From the NCBI GenBank assembly GCA_900758845.1, contig CAAESW010000062.1:1-22187 (forward strand): DNA of 22,187 nucleotides, in the 5' to 3' direction. The notes beneath the pieces were generated by a model that was not told the origin of the DNA, did no database searches, and saw nothing but the letters and a program-made list of their open reading frames with translations. This document shows positions 14,636 through 22,072 of the stretch, one piece after another. Source of the DNA: an uncultured Collinsella sp. (GTDB lineage: Bacteria > Actinomycetota > Coriobacteriia > Coriobacteriales > Coriobacteriaceae). Every line of letters begins with the position of its first letter. The first letter of the stretch is position 1. The position numbers were made by a program, and so were the translations under genes.

Positions 14636-14673
14636 AAGAAAACGGGTACGAGTCTGTGCGACCCGCACCCGTT
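14636..14673 (-). terminator. Rho-independent terminator after trxA
   Basis: Read on the minus strand, AACGGGTGCG (14673-14664) pairs with CGTACCCGTT (14650-14641; 9 of 10) and is followed by TTCTT. It lies about 120 bases past the trxA stop and before the nikR operon, so it separates the two units. Confidence 0.7.
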
Positions 14674-14794
14674 CACTGGGGGCTGTTTGTGACTACCATA
14701 CTATCCGTGGTTGCACTCGGTGCATTCAGAAGTCCGGCGAGCGGCGTAAAAGCGCTCATGGACGGCAGGCAGACGGCAACATGTAACAAGCGTA

Positions 14795-15115
14795 TTACAG
14801 ATGCTTCTCCAGCAGCGCCTGCAGCCTCGCCTTGGGCAGAGCGCCAACCGAGCGGTCAATCTCCTCGCCGTTCTTAAACACAATCAGCGTGGGGATGCTC
14901 ATGACGCCATACTTCATGGCCAGGTCCTGGTTGTCGTCGACGTTGCATTTGGCAACGGCAAGCTTGCCCGCCAGCTCATCGGCAACCTCGTCAACGATGG
15001 GCGAGAGGGATCGACAGGGCCCGCACCACGGTGCCCAAAAATCGACCAGCACGGGCAGGCTGTCGTTAACGATGGAATCGAAGTTCTCGGGGGTAATCTG
15101 ATTAATGTCAGCCAT
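14795..15115 (-). CDS. trxA: Thioredoxin
   Basis: A 106-residue cytoplasmic thiol-disulfide reductant. The active site is WAPWCGPC with cysteines at 31 and 34. The cis-proline segment SIPTLIVFKNGE and the final helix (LQALLEKHL) are standard, and length matches the family. The ATG at 15115 follows GGAGG with five bases of spacing; the longer frame to 15199 runs through the promoter region and lacks a ribosome site. It is a single-gene unit: the next gene on the left is separated by a terminator, and the gene on the right diverges. Confidence 0.95.
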   Translation of the reverse strand: MADINQITPENFDSIVNDSLPVLVDFWAPWCGPCRSLSPIVDEVADELAGKLAVAKCNVDDNQDLAMKYGVMSIPTLIVFKNGEEIDRSVGALPKARLQALLEKHL

Positions 15116-15179
15116 GGTGACCTCCATAATGCGACGCGGCTCGGCCGCGTAAAACTCAGTACGACCGTGCTTATACCCA

Positions 15180-15223
15180 GCCGCCCGCAAAGCAACCACT
15201 CGCGGGCGGCTCTTTTATATAAT
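15180..15223 (+). promoter_or_regulatory. Hairpin and -10 box in the trxA / 15252 divergent region
   Basis: GCCGCCCGC (15180-15188) pairs perfectly with GCGGGCGGC (15202-15210), then TCTTTTAT. A perfect TATAAT (15218-15223) follows, 28 bases before the ATG at 15252. I see no good -35. The stem lies in the region where opposing promoters would be, so it may be an operator-like palindrome, or a leftover terminator. Confidence 0.45.
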
Positions 15224-15251
15224 GGTGGGCACGCAAACGATTGGAGAGCGC

Positions 15252-15827
15252 ATGCCCACGTCACAAAGCCAGAAAAAAGAAGCCATCGCCCAGGCGACCG
15301 AGCAGGAGCTCGCATCGCTCGCGGGTCGTGGCGTGCGTATCGCGGGCAACGCGTGCTCGCCGATCGTGCTGGTCAAAGGCGATCTGGACGAGGCCGAGCG
15401 TTCGGGTGGCGAGCTTGCCGCCGGCCCGGATGGCGCGGCGTTGCGCAAGGCGCTTGGGGCCATCGGCTACGCGCCCGAGGATTTTTGCGTGCTGGCAAGC
15501 GTCGCCGGCGTGGGTGATGGGACGGTCGCGGTGGGCGAGACTCTGCCGTGCGAGCTGTTCCGTGAGGCGCTTGAGGCTTTGGATCCCGAGGCGGTGCTGC
15601 TGCTCGACAACAACGCGGCTGACGCCATGCGCGAGACCTACGCCGATATGCTCGTGGCGATCGATGACTTCGACACCGCCATGCTCAAGCCCGGCCTGGT
15701 CGCCCATGTGCAGGGCCGCCGCGTGCTCGCGCTCGATGGCTTTGAGGCGGCGCTGACCGACAAAGCGGCCAAGCAGCGCATGTGGGCCTACATCAAGCAG
15801 CTGACCCCGGCGGCCGCTCCGCTGTAG
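15252..15827 (+). CDS. Uncharacterised protein resembling a degenerate uracil-DNA glycosylase fold
   Basis: A 191-residue cytoplasmic protein with no signal or membrane segment. Its line-up of features follows family-4-type uracil-DNA glycosylases. A first strand (SPIVLVKGDLDEAE) stands where they have VGEAPG. GPDGAALRKALGAIGYAPED stands where they have GxAGxLLxxxLxxIGL. LFREALEALDPEAVLLLDNN matches the helix-strand before their active site, and KAAKQRMWAYIKQL matches their last helix. The catalytic GEAPG and HPS-type motifs are not preserved, and the CxxC-type Fe-S cysteines are missing. If the fold is right, it has probably lost enzyme activity. The ATG at 15252 has GGAG upstream. It points tail-to-tail at the sensor kinase gene. 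This is motif reading by eye, not a search. Confidence 0.6.
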   Translation: MPTSQSQKKEAIAQATEQELASLAGRGVRIAGNACSPIVLVKGDLDEAERSGGELAAGPDGAALRKALGAIGYAPEDFCVLASVAGVGDGTVAVGETLPCELFREALEALDPEAVLLLDNNAADAMRETYADMLVAIDDFDTAMLKPGLVAHVQGRRVLALDGFEAALTDKAAKQRMWAYIKQLTPAAAPL

Positions 15828-15891
15828 CGGATTGGCGCCGGTGAGCGATTGCCTGGCGGGCAAGACACGCCGCGAGATCGGCGCCGCACTT

Positions 15892-17169
15892 CTACATCAC
15901 AGCGCGCAGCTCAAACCGATCGCCGTTAATGCGGAACTGACAGTTGCCGTTCATGCGCTCCACGGCAAGTTTGATGCTCTTGGTGCCAAAGCCGTGGCCC
16001 GCATGCCGGGTCACGGGCATGCCGTCGACCATGCGCGGCGCGCGGTCAAACGTGTTGGAAACTAACAGCAGCAGCTGGCCGTCCTCTAATCGCAGGTCAA
16101 AGTCGACGAATCGCTTTCCCTGGGGCGCGGCGCTCGCGGCGGTGATAGCGTTTTCCAAGGCATTTGAGAGCACGCTAAACAGGTCGGCGTCACCTACGTG
16201 GATGGTTTCGGGTACGGCGGCGCGCAGGTTGGCGGTAATGCCGTTTCTATTGATATCCGAGTTAAATGACGAAAGCGCGATGTTTACGGTCTCGTTGGCG
16301 CAGAAGCGGCGTACGGCGGTGCGATCGCCGGCTTCGCAGAGTTCATCGATGCGTTTGAGCGCCTCGTCGGTGTGGCCCTCCTCAATTAAAGCGGCCAGGC
16401 CGCGTAGGAAGTGGCGCATATCGTGGCGAAGAATCGACAGCTCGCGCCCAGATTGACGCCAAGCCTCGAGCTCTTTGATGGCGGCGCTGTCGCGGGTTTC
16501 GAGCATCCAGCGCTCTCGCTCGGCGGTTTCCTTTTCTTCGTATTCGCGCAGGTAAACGGCAAGAAACATAAGATAGAAGGCACAGAGCGCAAATGCCAAA
16601 AACTCAACCGTTACCACCGAGCCCGAGTGGAACAGCGTGGTGTAGACGTTGGTGGCATAGTCAAAGACGTAATAGACGAGCGGCAGGATTAAAAGGATGC
16701 CCAGCTCGGTGGTGCTTTTAATCGCCAAGCGTGGACCGATGTCGCCGGCCCAATGCAACAGGACGGCAAAGACGGCGAGTGTGGTCGCGATGCGCGCCAG
16801 ATAGTACGCGATCTGCGAATCGGTTGCGGCAAAGGCGGCGATGCCCATCCAATTGCTGAACTGGCAGCTCAGATAAGCACTCGTAATGCCGAGCGCGGCA
16901 AGCAGCGGGCTCAGGCGGTAGCGCGCACACAGGTAGACGATAAGCGGCAGGTGCACGGCAAGTGGATAAACCTGTCGGGCAAATAGTTCGCCGCCAACGA
17001 CATTGGCGATCGAAAAGGCAGCGCCGGTCACGATGCCGACCAACACCAGTTCAAGCGCATGACGCCGGTTGATCTCGACACCGCACAGCGCCGCCGAGGC
17101 AAAGACGCCAAAGAGCAGCGTCGTGGCGTGGTGGATTGCCCAAAGGACCATTTCGACCGAGGAGACCAT
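15892..17169 (-). CDS. Agr-type sensor histidine kinase (GHKL ATPase)
   Basis: A membrane sensor kinase of 425 residues. The first 210 residues are largely hydrophobic, with about six membrane segments and no extracellular domain, as in AgrC-like peptide sensors. A coiled linker (EEKETAERERWMLETRDSA) leads to the phosphorylation motif SILRHDMRHFLRG with His249. The GHKL ATP-binding N-box is SVLSNALENAI, and the G-box is HAGHGFGTKSI. The ATG at 17169 overlaps the stop of the upstream response regulator gene by one base (TGATG), so the pair is coupled. No peptide or processing gene (agrB, agrD) is seen next to it. The signal is unknown; it could be a peptide. Confidence 0.9.
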   Translation of the reverse strand: MVSSVEMVLWAIHHATTLLFGVFASAALCGVEINRRHALELVLVGIVTGAAFSIANVVGGELFARQVYPLAVHLPLIVYLCARYRLSPLLAALGITSAYLSCQFSNWMGIAAFAATDSQIAYYLARIATTLAVFAVLLHWAGDIGPRLAIKSTTELGILLILPLVYYVFDYATNVYTTLFHSGSVVTVEFLAFALCAFYLMFLAVYLREYEEKETAERERWMLETRDSAAIKELEAWRQSGRELSILRHDMRHFLRGLAALIEEGHTDEALKRIDELCEAGDRTAVRRFCANETVNIALSSFNSDINRNGITANLRAAVPETIHVGDADLFSVLSNALENAITAASAAPQGKRFVDFDLRLEDGQLLLLVSNTFDRAPRMVDGMPVTRHAGHGFGTKSIKLAVERMNGNCQFRINGDRFELRAVM

Positions 17170-17891
17170 CAGTGTCTCCCACCCTCAAAGCGCACTGCAA
17201 AGTAGGCGTCTTGGAATCCCTGCTTGCAACTGCGCGAAAGCGGGATGCACGCGCCCGAGCGCATGACGATGTCCGTGCGGTCAAAGTGATCGATATTGCG
17301 CAGGTTGACCTGGTAGCTGCGGTGGCATTTAAAGAAGACTGCGTTTTGCTCCAAGCGGTCCTCGACGCTGCGGAACGACTCGAGTGCCTCGATATCGCGT
17401 CCGTCGCGCAGGTGGAAGACCACGTGCTTGTTGCGCGCCTCGGCATATTCGATGTCGGACAGGCGCAGGGCGTGGTAGCCAAAGGAAGTTTTGATCACGA
17501 GCTCGTCGGTTGCCGCCGGGCGCATGCTCGAAAGCTCGTCGAGTAACTGCGCCAGGCGTTCGTAAGTCACGGGCTTGAGCAGATAGTCGAAGGCGCGGAC
17601 CTCGTAGGATTCCAGCGCGAACTCGGGCGACGAGGTGAGGAACACCAGGCGCACGGCGGTGTCGGCCTGGCGCAGTTCGCGTGCGGTGTCCATGCCGTTG
17701 ACGAGCGGCATGATCATGTCGAGCAGAATGATGTCGGCGCGCGATGCGGCATGGCGGGCCAGCAGGTCCTCGCCGCGCGTGACGAGCGCAACATCGACCG
17801 TCGTGCCCGTCTCGGTCGACCAACGGTCGATCATCCGGTGCAGTCTATCTAGAAAAGCGACATCATCGTCGCAGGCAATAATCTTGAGCAT
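17169..17891 (-). CDS. LytTR-family response regulator
   Basis: A cytoplasmic response regulator of 240 residues. The receiver domain has the acidic pocket CDDD at 7-10, the phosphorylated Asp58 in IILLDMIMP, the switch Thr in VFLTSS, and Lys106 in LLKPVT. The C-terminal LytTR DNA-binding domain covers about 135-235 (IEYAEARNKHVVFHL, FFKCHRSYQVNLRNID, IPLSRSCKQGFQDAYF). LytTR regulators usually control secreted factors, bacteriocins or cell-surface genes. The ATG at 17891 follows GGGGG with suitable spacing; an in-frame extension to 17978 is possible but lacks a ribosome site. It is read together with the kinase gene that follows it. Confidence 0.92.
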   Translation of the reverse strand: MLKIIACDDDVAFLDRLHRMIDRWSTETGTTVDVALVTRGEDLLARHAASRADIILLDMIMPLVNGMDTARELRQADTAVRLVFLTSSPEFALESYEVRAFDYLLKPVTYERLAQLLDELSSMRPAATDELVIKTSFGYHALRLSDIEYAEARNKHVVFHLRDGRDIEALESFRSVEDRLEQNAVFFKCHRSYQVNLRNIDHFDRTDIVMRSGACIPLSRSCKQGFQDAYFAVRFEGGRH

Positions 17892-18099
17892 TCTAAGCCC
17901 CCTTAGTAGTTCGATTTTGCCACATCGGGTACGCGCCGCTTGTGGGGGTGCGGACCGTTTGCGCCCCACGGCGTGCAACTCGCGCCAAGCGGTATTGCGG
18001 TGGCGAAAGATGCCTCCTGCGCCATCGAGAGCTCAGCTATCCTCAGCTTGCCAGTTCGAATATGGACCTGCCACATGATTGAATCTTTATTTCAATTTT

Positions 18100-18149
18100 A
18101 CACCTAGGTTTACAGCTGTCTTGTCAGCTGTAAACCTAGGTGTCATACT
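18100..18149 (+). promoter_or_regulatory. nadA promoter overlapping a perfect palindrome (candidate NiaR operator)
   Basis: ACACCTAGGTTTACAGCTG (18100-18118) is the exact reverse complement of 18125-18143, with a 6-base spacer TCTTGT. A promoter fits on it: -35 TTGTCA (18121-18126), 17-base spacer equal to the right arm, and -10 CATACT (18144-18149). A protein on the palindrome would block RNA polymerase. The operon ends with niaR, a known type of niacin-responsive repressor, so it is the likely ligand. As RNA the palindrome would be a 19-bp hairpin, but it lies upstream of the probable start point. Confidence 0.75.
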
Positions 18150-18184
18150 AAAGCCCCAAGATTCGCCAAAAGAGAGGGGCCTTG

Positions 18185-19210
18185 ATGGCACAGAGCGCGA
18201 ACATGGATGCGTCGGAGCTTGCACGCGATATCGCGGCCGGCCTGGCATCGGCAACGACGGCAACGGAGCGTGCGGCACTGGTGCCCGCAGAGCTCGTCGA
18301 GGCCATTCAGCAACTAAAAACCCAACGTGACGCGGTGATCCTGGCGCACTATTACGTGGCGCCCGAGGTGCAGGCCGTGGCTGATTACGTCGGCGACAGC
18401 TTCTACCTGGCCAAGCTCGCCAAGAGCCTGCCGCAGCAGACCATCGTGTTGTGCGGCGTGGAGTTTATGGGCGAGAGCGCCAAGCTGCTCAACCCCACCA
18501 AGACCGTGCTGCTGCCCGAGCCGGGCGCGGACTGTCCCATGGCGCACATGGTCAAGCACGAGACGGTCGACGCGGCGCGCGCCGAGTACGGCGACGACCT
18601 GGCTGTCGTCTGCTACGTCAACTCCACGGTCGAGATCAAGAGCTGGAGCGACGTGTGCGTCACCAGCTCCAACGCCGTTAAGATCGTGTCCGAGCTGCCG
18701 CAGCAGCATGTCCTGTTCATTCCCGATCAAAACCTGGGACGCTTCGTAGCCGAGCAGGTGCCGCAAAAGCACGTCATCCTCAACAACGGCTACTGCCCGC
18801 GCCATCACATCATCACCGTCGAGCAGATCGTCGACGCGACGGAAGCCCACCCCGACGCGCTCGTGCTGGCGCATCCTGAGTGCAAGGCCGACGTCCTGGC
18901 CGAGGCCGACTACATCGGCTCCACCGCCGGCATCATCAAGTACGCCGAGGAGTCCGACGCGAGCGAGTTCATTATCGTGACGGTCCGCGGCGTGCTCTAC
19001 GAGCTCGAGCGCCGCTGCCAGGGCACCGGCAAGAAGTTCTACTTCCCCGCGGTGCAGCCCACCTGCGTCAACATGGATCTTATCACGCTCGAAAAGCTCG
19101 TGCGCTGCCTGGAGACGGGCGAGGGCGAGGTGCAGATCGGCGTCTCGGACGAGGCAGCAGACCAGGCCAAGCTCACGCTCGACCGTATGCTCGAGTACGC
19201 AGCACGCTAG
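18185..19210 (+). CDS. nadA: Quinolinate synthase NadA
   Basis: Condenses iminoaspartate (made by NadB) with dihydroxyacetone phosphate to give quinolinate, in the cytoplasm. The 341-residue protein has VILAHYYVAPEVQAVADYVGDS, FMGESAKLL and the three cysteines that bind the [4Fe-4S] cluster, spaced as in E. coli: C117 (GADCPMA), C204 (NNGYCPRHH) and C294 (QPTC). The ATG at 18185 is chosen because AGAGGGG lies five bases upstream; a TTG at 18182 would crowd the ribosome site. First gene of nadA-nadB-nadC-niaR, probably repressed through the palindrome upstream. A small hairpin lies between it and nadB. Confidence 0.96.
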   Translation: MAQSANMDASELARDIAAGLASATTATERAALVPAELVEAIQQLKTQRDAVILAHYYVAPEVQAVADYVGDSFYLAKLAKSLPQQTIVLCGVEFMGESAKLLNPTKTVLLPEPGADCPMAHMVKHETVDAARAEYGDDLAVVCYVNSTVEIKSWSDVCVTSSNAVKIVSELPQQHVLFIPDQNLGRFVAEQVPQKHVILNNGYCPRHHIITVEQIVDATEAHPDALVLAHPECKADVLAEADYIGSTAGIIKYAEESDASEFIIVTVRGVLYELERRCQGTGKKFYFPAVQPTCVNMDLITLEKLVRCLETGEGEVQIGVSDEAADQAKLTLDRMLEYAAR

Positions 19211-19213
19211 AAC

Positions 19214-19248
19214 AATGTTGCATGAGGGACGGTCCCTTATGCCACATT
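19214..19248 (+). repeat. Hairpin with AGGGAC core between nadA and nadB (variant R)
   Basis: AATGTTGCATGAGGGAC (19214-19230) pairs with GTCCCTTATGCCACATT (19232-19248) with one mismatch and one G-U pair. It begins three bases after the nadA stop and ends shortly before the nadB ribosome site. It shares the GGGAC core with variants P and Q. Confidence 0.6.
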
Positions 19249-19266
19249 ACAAGGGAGAGGATTCCT

Positions 19267-20643
19267 GTGGAAACCAAGCAATACCCCGATATGGAGCGCG
19301 ACGTCGTCATTGCCGGCTGCGGCGTGGCGGGTCTGTACGCGGCCCTCAATCTGCCGACGAGCACGCGCGTGATCATGCTCTCCAAGGGCGCGGTCGATGA
19401 GTGCGATTCGATGCTCGCGCAGGGCGGCATCTGCGTGCTGCCCGAGGGCTCGGACTATGATGCCTTCTTTGAGGACACCATGCACGCCGGCCACTACGAG
19501 AACCGCCGCGAGAGCGTCGACATCATGATTCGCTCGAGCCGCTCGGTCATCAACGACCTGCTAGCGATGGGCGTGGATTTTGAGCGCAAGGCCGACGGCA
19601 GCCTCAATTTTACCCGCGAGGGCGCGCACAGCCGTCCGCGCATTGCCTTCCATGCCGACATTACGGGCAAGGAGATCACGACCAAGCTGCTCCAGGCCGT
19701 TCGCAAGCTGGACAACGTGCAGATTTTGGAACACGCGGCCATGACCGACATCCTGACCGCCGAGCGCGATGGCGCCACGGTGTGCACCGGCGTCGTCGCC
19801 GTAGCCGTGGACGAGGACAACTCGGTTCGCCCCGCCGACGAGCTGGCAAATGCCGTTGAGGGCGTGCATGCCGGTAAGCCGTTTAAGATCCATGCCCGCC
19901 ACACGCTGTGGGCGACGGGTGGCATTGGCGGCGTGTACGACCACTCGACCAACTACCCGCAGCTCACGGGCGACGCCTGCTACATCGCTCAGGAGCATGG
20001 CATTAAGATGGAGCACCTGGACTACGTGCAGATCCATCCCACGGGTCTGTTCTCGCCGCAGCCGGGTCGCACGTTCCTGATCAGCGAGAGCTGCCGCGGC
20101 GAGGGCGCGATTTTGCTCAACGCCGCCGGCGAGCGTTTTACCGACGAGTTGCAGCCGCGCGACGTTGTCGCCGCCGCCATCCGCGAGCAGATGAAGCAGG
20201 ACGGCACCGAGCACGAGTGGCTGAGCTTTGCCCCCGTCGAGCGTGACGTGGTGACCGGGCACTTTGCCAACATTCGCGCGCGCTGCCTGGAGGACGGCCG
20301 CGACATCTTGGACGAGCCCATTCCCGTTACGCCGACGCAGCACTACTTTATGGGCGGCGTGTGGGTCGACAAGGACGGCCGCACCTCGATGCCCGAACTC
20401 TACGCCGCGGGCGAGACGGCCTGCAACGGCGTTCACGGCAAGAACCGCCTTGCATCAAACAGTCTGCTCGAAGCACTGGTCTGGGGTCGTCGCGCCGCGT
20501 GGTACATGCGTACCGGCGAGTCGCTGGCCGTGGAGCAGGCGGGCGATCCCGCGCTCGATGGCCGTCATCGCGCCCTGAGTGCCGACACCCTGGCAATCGA
20601 TGATTTGGCCCGTGCCGCCGGCACGCAGGCCGTGGAGGAGTAG
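19267..20643 (+). CDS. nadB: L-aspartate oxidase NadB, C-terminally short
   Basis: A flavoprotein that oxidises L-aspartate to iminoaspartate using fumarate or oxygen. The 458-residue protein has the FAD-binding GCGVAGLYAAL near residue 15, SMLAQGGICV, HIPTG-type segment QIHPTGLFSP, SESCRGEGAIL and ASNSLLEALVWG. Homologues such as E. coli NadB run to about 540 residues. Here the chain stops about 45 residues after the SLLEALVWG helix, so the C-terminal helical domain is missing or minimal. All flavin and substrate motifs are present. The start is GTG at 19267, with GGGAGAGG six bases upstream. The stop lies three bases before the nadC ATG. Confidence 0.94.
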   Translation: METKQYPDMERDVVIAGCGVAGLYAALNLPTSTRVIMLSKGAVDECDSMLAQGGICVLPEGSDYDAFFEDTMHAGHYENRRESVDIMIRSSRSVINDLLAMGVDFERKADGSLNFTREGAHSRPRIAFHADITGKEITTKLLQAVRKLDNVQILEHAAMTDILTAERDGATVCTGVVAVAVDEDNSVRPADELANAVEGVHAGKPFKIHARHTLWATGGIGGVYDHSTNYPQLTGDACYIAQEHGIKMEHLDYVQIHPTGLFSPQPGRTFLISESCRGEGAILLNAAGERFTDELQPRDVVAAAIREQMKQDGTEHEWLSFAPVERDVVTGHFANIRARCLEDGRDILDEPIPVTPTQHYFMGGVWVDKDGRTSMPELYAAGETACNGVHGKNRLASNSLLEALVWGRRAAWYMRTGESLAVEQAGDPALDGRHRALSADTLAIDDLARAAGTQAVEE

Positions 20644-20646
20644 ACC

Positions 20647-21507
20647 ATGAATCCCATTACCATGAAGCTCGTCGTCGATGATCTGATTCTGCAAGCTCTG
20701 CGCGAGGACATTACGTTTGAGGACGTGAGCACGGCGAGCGTGTGCCCCACGGCGCGCCCCGCCACGGTGGAGCTCATCGCCAAGGCCGACGGCATCATTG
20801 CGGGACTGGATGTGTTCGCTCGCACCTTTGAGCTGCTGGATTCGCAGAGCTCGGTGCTGTTTGATGTTGCCGATGGCGACGAGGTGCACGCCGGCGACCA
20901 TGTGGGTCAGGTGCGCGGCGATGCGCGCGTGCTGCTTTCGGGCGAGCGCGTGGCACTCAACTACCTGCAGCGCATGAGCGGCATCGCTACCTACACGCAC
21001 AGCATGGCCGCGGCGCTCGAGGGTACCAAGACCGTGCTCGTCGACACGCGCAAGACCACGCCGGGTATGCGTGTGTTTGAAAAGGCGGCGGTTGAGATTG
21101 GCGGCGGTAGCAACCACCGCTACAACCTGTCGACGGCCGTCATGCTCAAGGACAACCACATCGATGCCGCCGGTGGCGTGGCGCGCGCGATCGAGATGGC
21201 GCGCGCCCATGCGTCGTTTACCACGACGGTCGAGATCGAGTGCGAGAACCTGGACATGGTGCGTGAGGCCGTGGAGGCCGGTGCCGACATCATCATGTTC
21301 GACAACATGACCCATGACGACATGGCCGCCGCTATTGAACTTATCGCCGGCCGCGCCAAGACCGAGTGCTCGGGCAACGTGGACGCCGGCAATATCCGCG
21401 CGCTTGCCGACCTGGGCGTTGACTTTATTAGCTCGGGCGCCCTGACGCACTCCGCGCCGATCCTCGACCTCTCGCTTAAGCACCTGCGTCTGCTGGACGG
21501 TAAATAA
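20647..21507 (+). CDS. nadC: Nicotinate-nucleotide pyrophosphorylase (carboxylating) NadC
   Basis: Converts quinolinate and PRPP to nicotinic acid mononucleotide plus CO2, the last step of the pathway run by this operon. The 286-residue protein has the N-terminal helix (LVVDDLILQALREDITFEDV), the arginine-rich loop LSGERVALNYLQRMSGIAT, the TRKTTPG substrate loop, HRYNLSTAVMLKDNHI, and the barrel end VDFISSGALTHS. Length matches the family. The ATG at 20647 has GGAGGAG upstream and overlaps the end of nadB closely. Its TAA stop shares one base with the niaR ATG. Confidence 0.97.
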   Translation: MNPITMKLVVDDLILQALREDITFEDVSTASVCPTARPATVELIAKADGIIAGLDVFARTFELLDSQSSVLFDVADGDEVHAGDHVGQVRGDARVLLSGERVALNYLQRMSGIATYTHSMAAALEGTKTVLVDTRKTTPGMRVFEKAAVEIGGGSNHRYNLSTAVMLKDNHIDAAGGVARAIEMARAHASFTTTVEIECENLDMVREAVEAGADIIMFDNMTHDDMAAAIELIAGRAKTECSGNVDAGNIRALADLGVDFISSGALTHSAPILDLSLKHLRLLDGK

Positions 21508-22052
21508 TGAACGCCCGCGAGCGTCGCCGTGCCATCATGGCCGTGCTCGAGGGGGCCAAGGGGCCCGTATCGGGCAGCGCGCTTGCCCGCGAGGTGGGTG
21601 TGAGCCGCCAGATCGTGGTGCAGGACATCGCCCTGCTGCGCGCCGATGGGCACGATATCGTGGCGACCAACCGCGGCTACGTGCTGCAGGAGGCCCCCAG
21701 CAGCCCCGCCGCGCCTACGCGCTTGGTCAAGGTTCGCCACAGCGTGGAGCAGGCAGGCGATGAGCTCACGAGTATCGTCGACGCCGGCGGCGCCGTGCTC
21801 AACGTGATCGTCAATCACCGCGTGTACGGTAAGATTACGGCCGACCTGGACATCCGCAATCGTCGCGATGTCGAGCGCTATCTGCGCGATATCGAGAGCG
21901 GCAAGAGCTTTCCGCTGCTGACGGTGACCAGCGGCTACCACTTCCATCGCATTGCGGCGGAGGACGAACAGACCCTCGACGAGATCGAGGCGATGCTCAA
22001 GGAAAAAGGCTACCTAGCAGACCTGATGCCCTACGAAGACGATTTGTCCTAG
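21507..22052 (+). CDS. niaR: Niacin-responsive repressor NiaR (HTH plus 3H domain)
   Basis: A transcription repressor of NAD genes that senses nicotinic acid. The 181-residue protein has an N-terminal winged helix-turn-helix at about 1-60 (SGSALAREVGVSRQIVVQDIALLRADG). The metal-binding 3H domain has histidines in VRHSVEQAG, VNHRVYG and SGYHFHRI. This layout is that of YrxA/NiaR. The ATG at 21507 overlaps the nadC stop (TAATG), so it is coupled to the genes it probably controls and would regulate its own expression. The likely site is the palindrome at 18100-18143. The right IS copy begins 20 bases past its stop, and no terminator is visible between them. Confidence 0.93.
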   Translation: MNARERRRAIMAVLEGAKGPVSGSALAREVGVSRQIVVQDIALLRADGHDIVATNRGYVLQEAPSSPAAPTRLVKVRHSVEQAGDELTSIVDAGGAVLNVIVNHRVYGKITADLDIRNRRDVERYLRDIESGKSFPLLTVTSGYHFHRIAAEDEQTLDEIEAMLKEKGYLADLMPYEDDLS

Positions 22053-22072
22053 TCGACGCCGCATCTATAAGT

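Noticed and set aside
17943..17957. GGGGGTGCGGACCG, similar to the IS inner repeat block
   Set aside because: The match is only 12 bases and lacks the TGCGGTGAAATAG tip; chance in GC-rich DNA is more likely than an IS remnant.
18880..19266. Upstream extension of the nadB frame to 18880
   Set aside because: It overlaps nadA out of frame with an Arg-rich sequence. The FAD motif needs a start near 19267, where there is a clear ribosome site.
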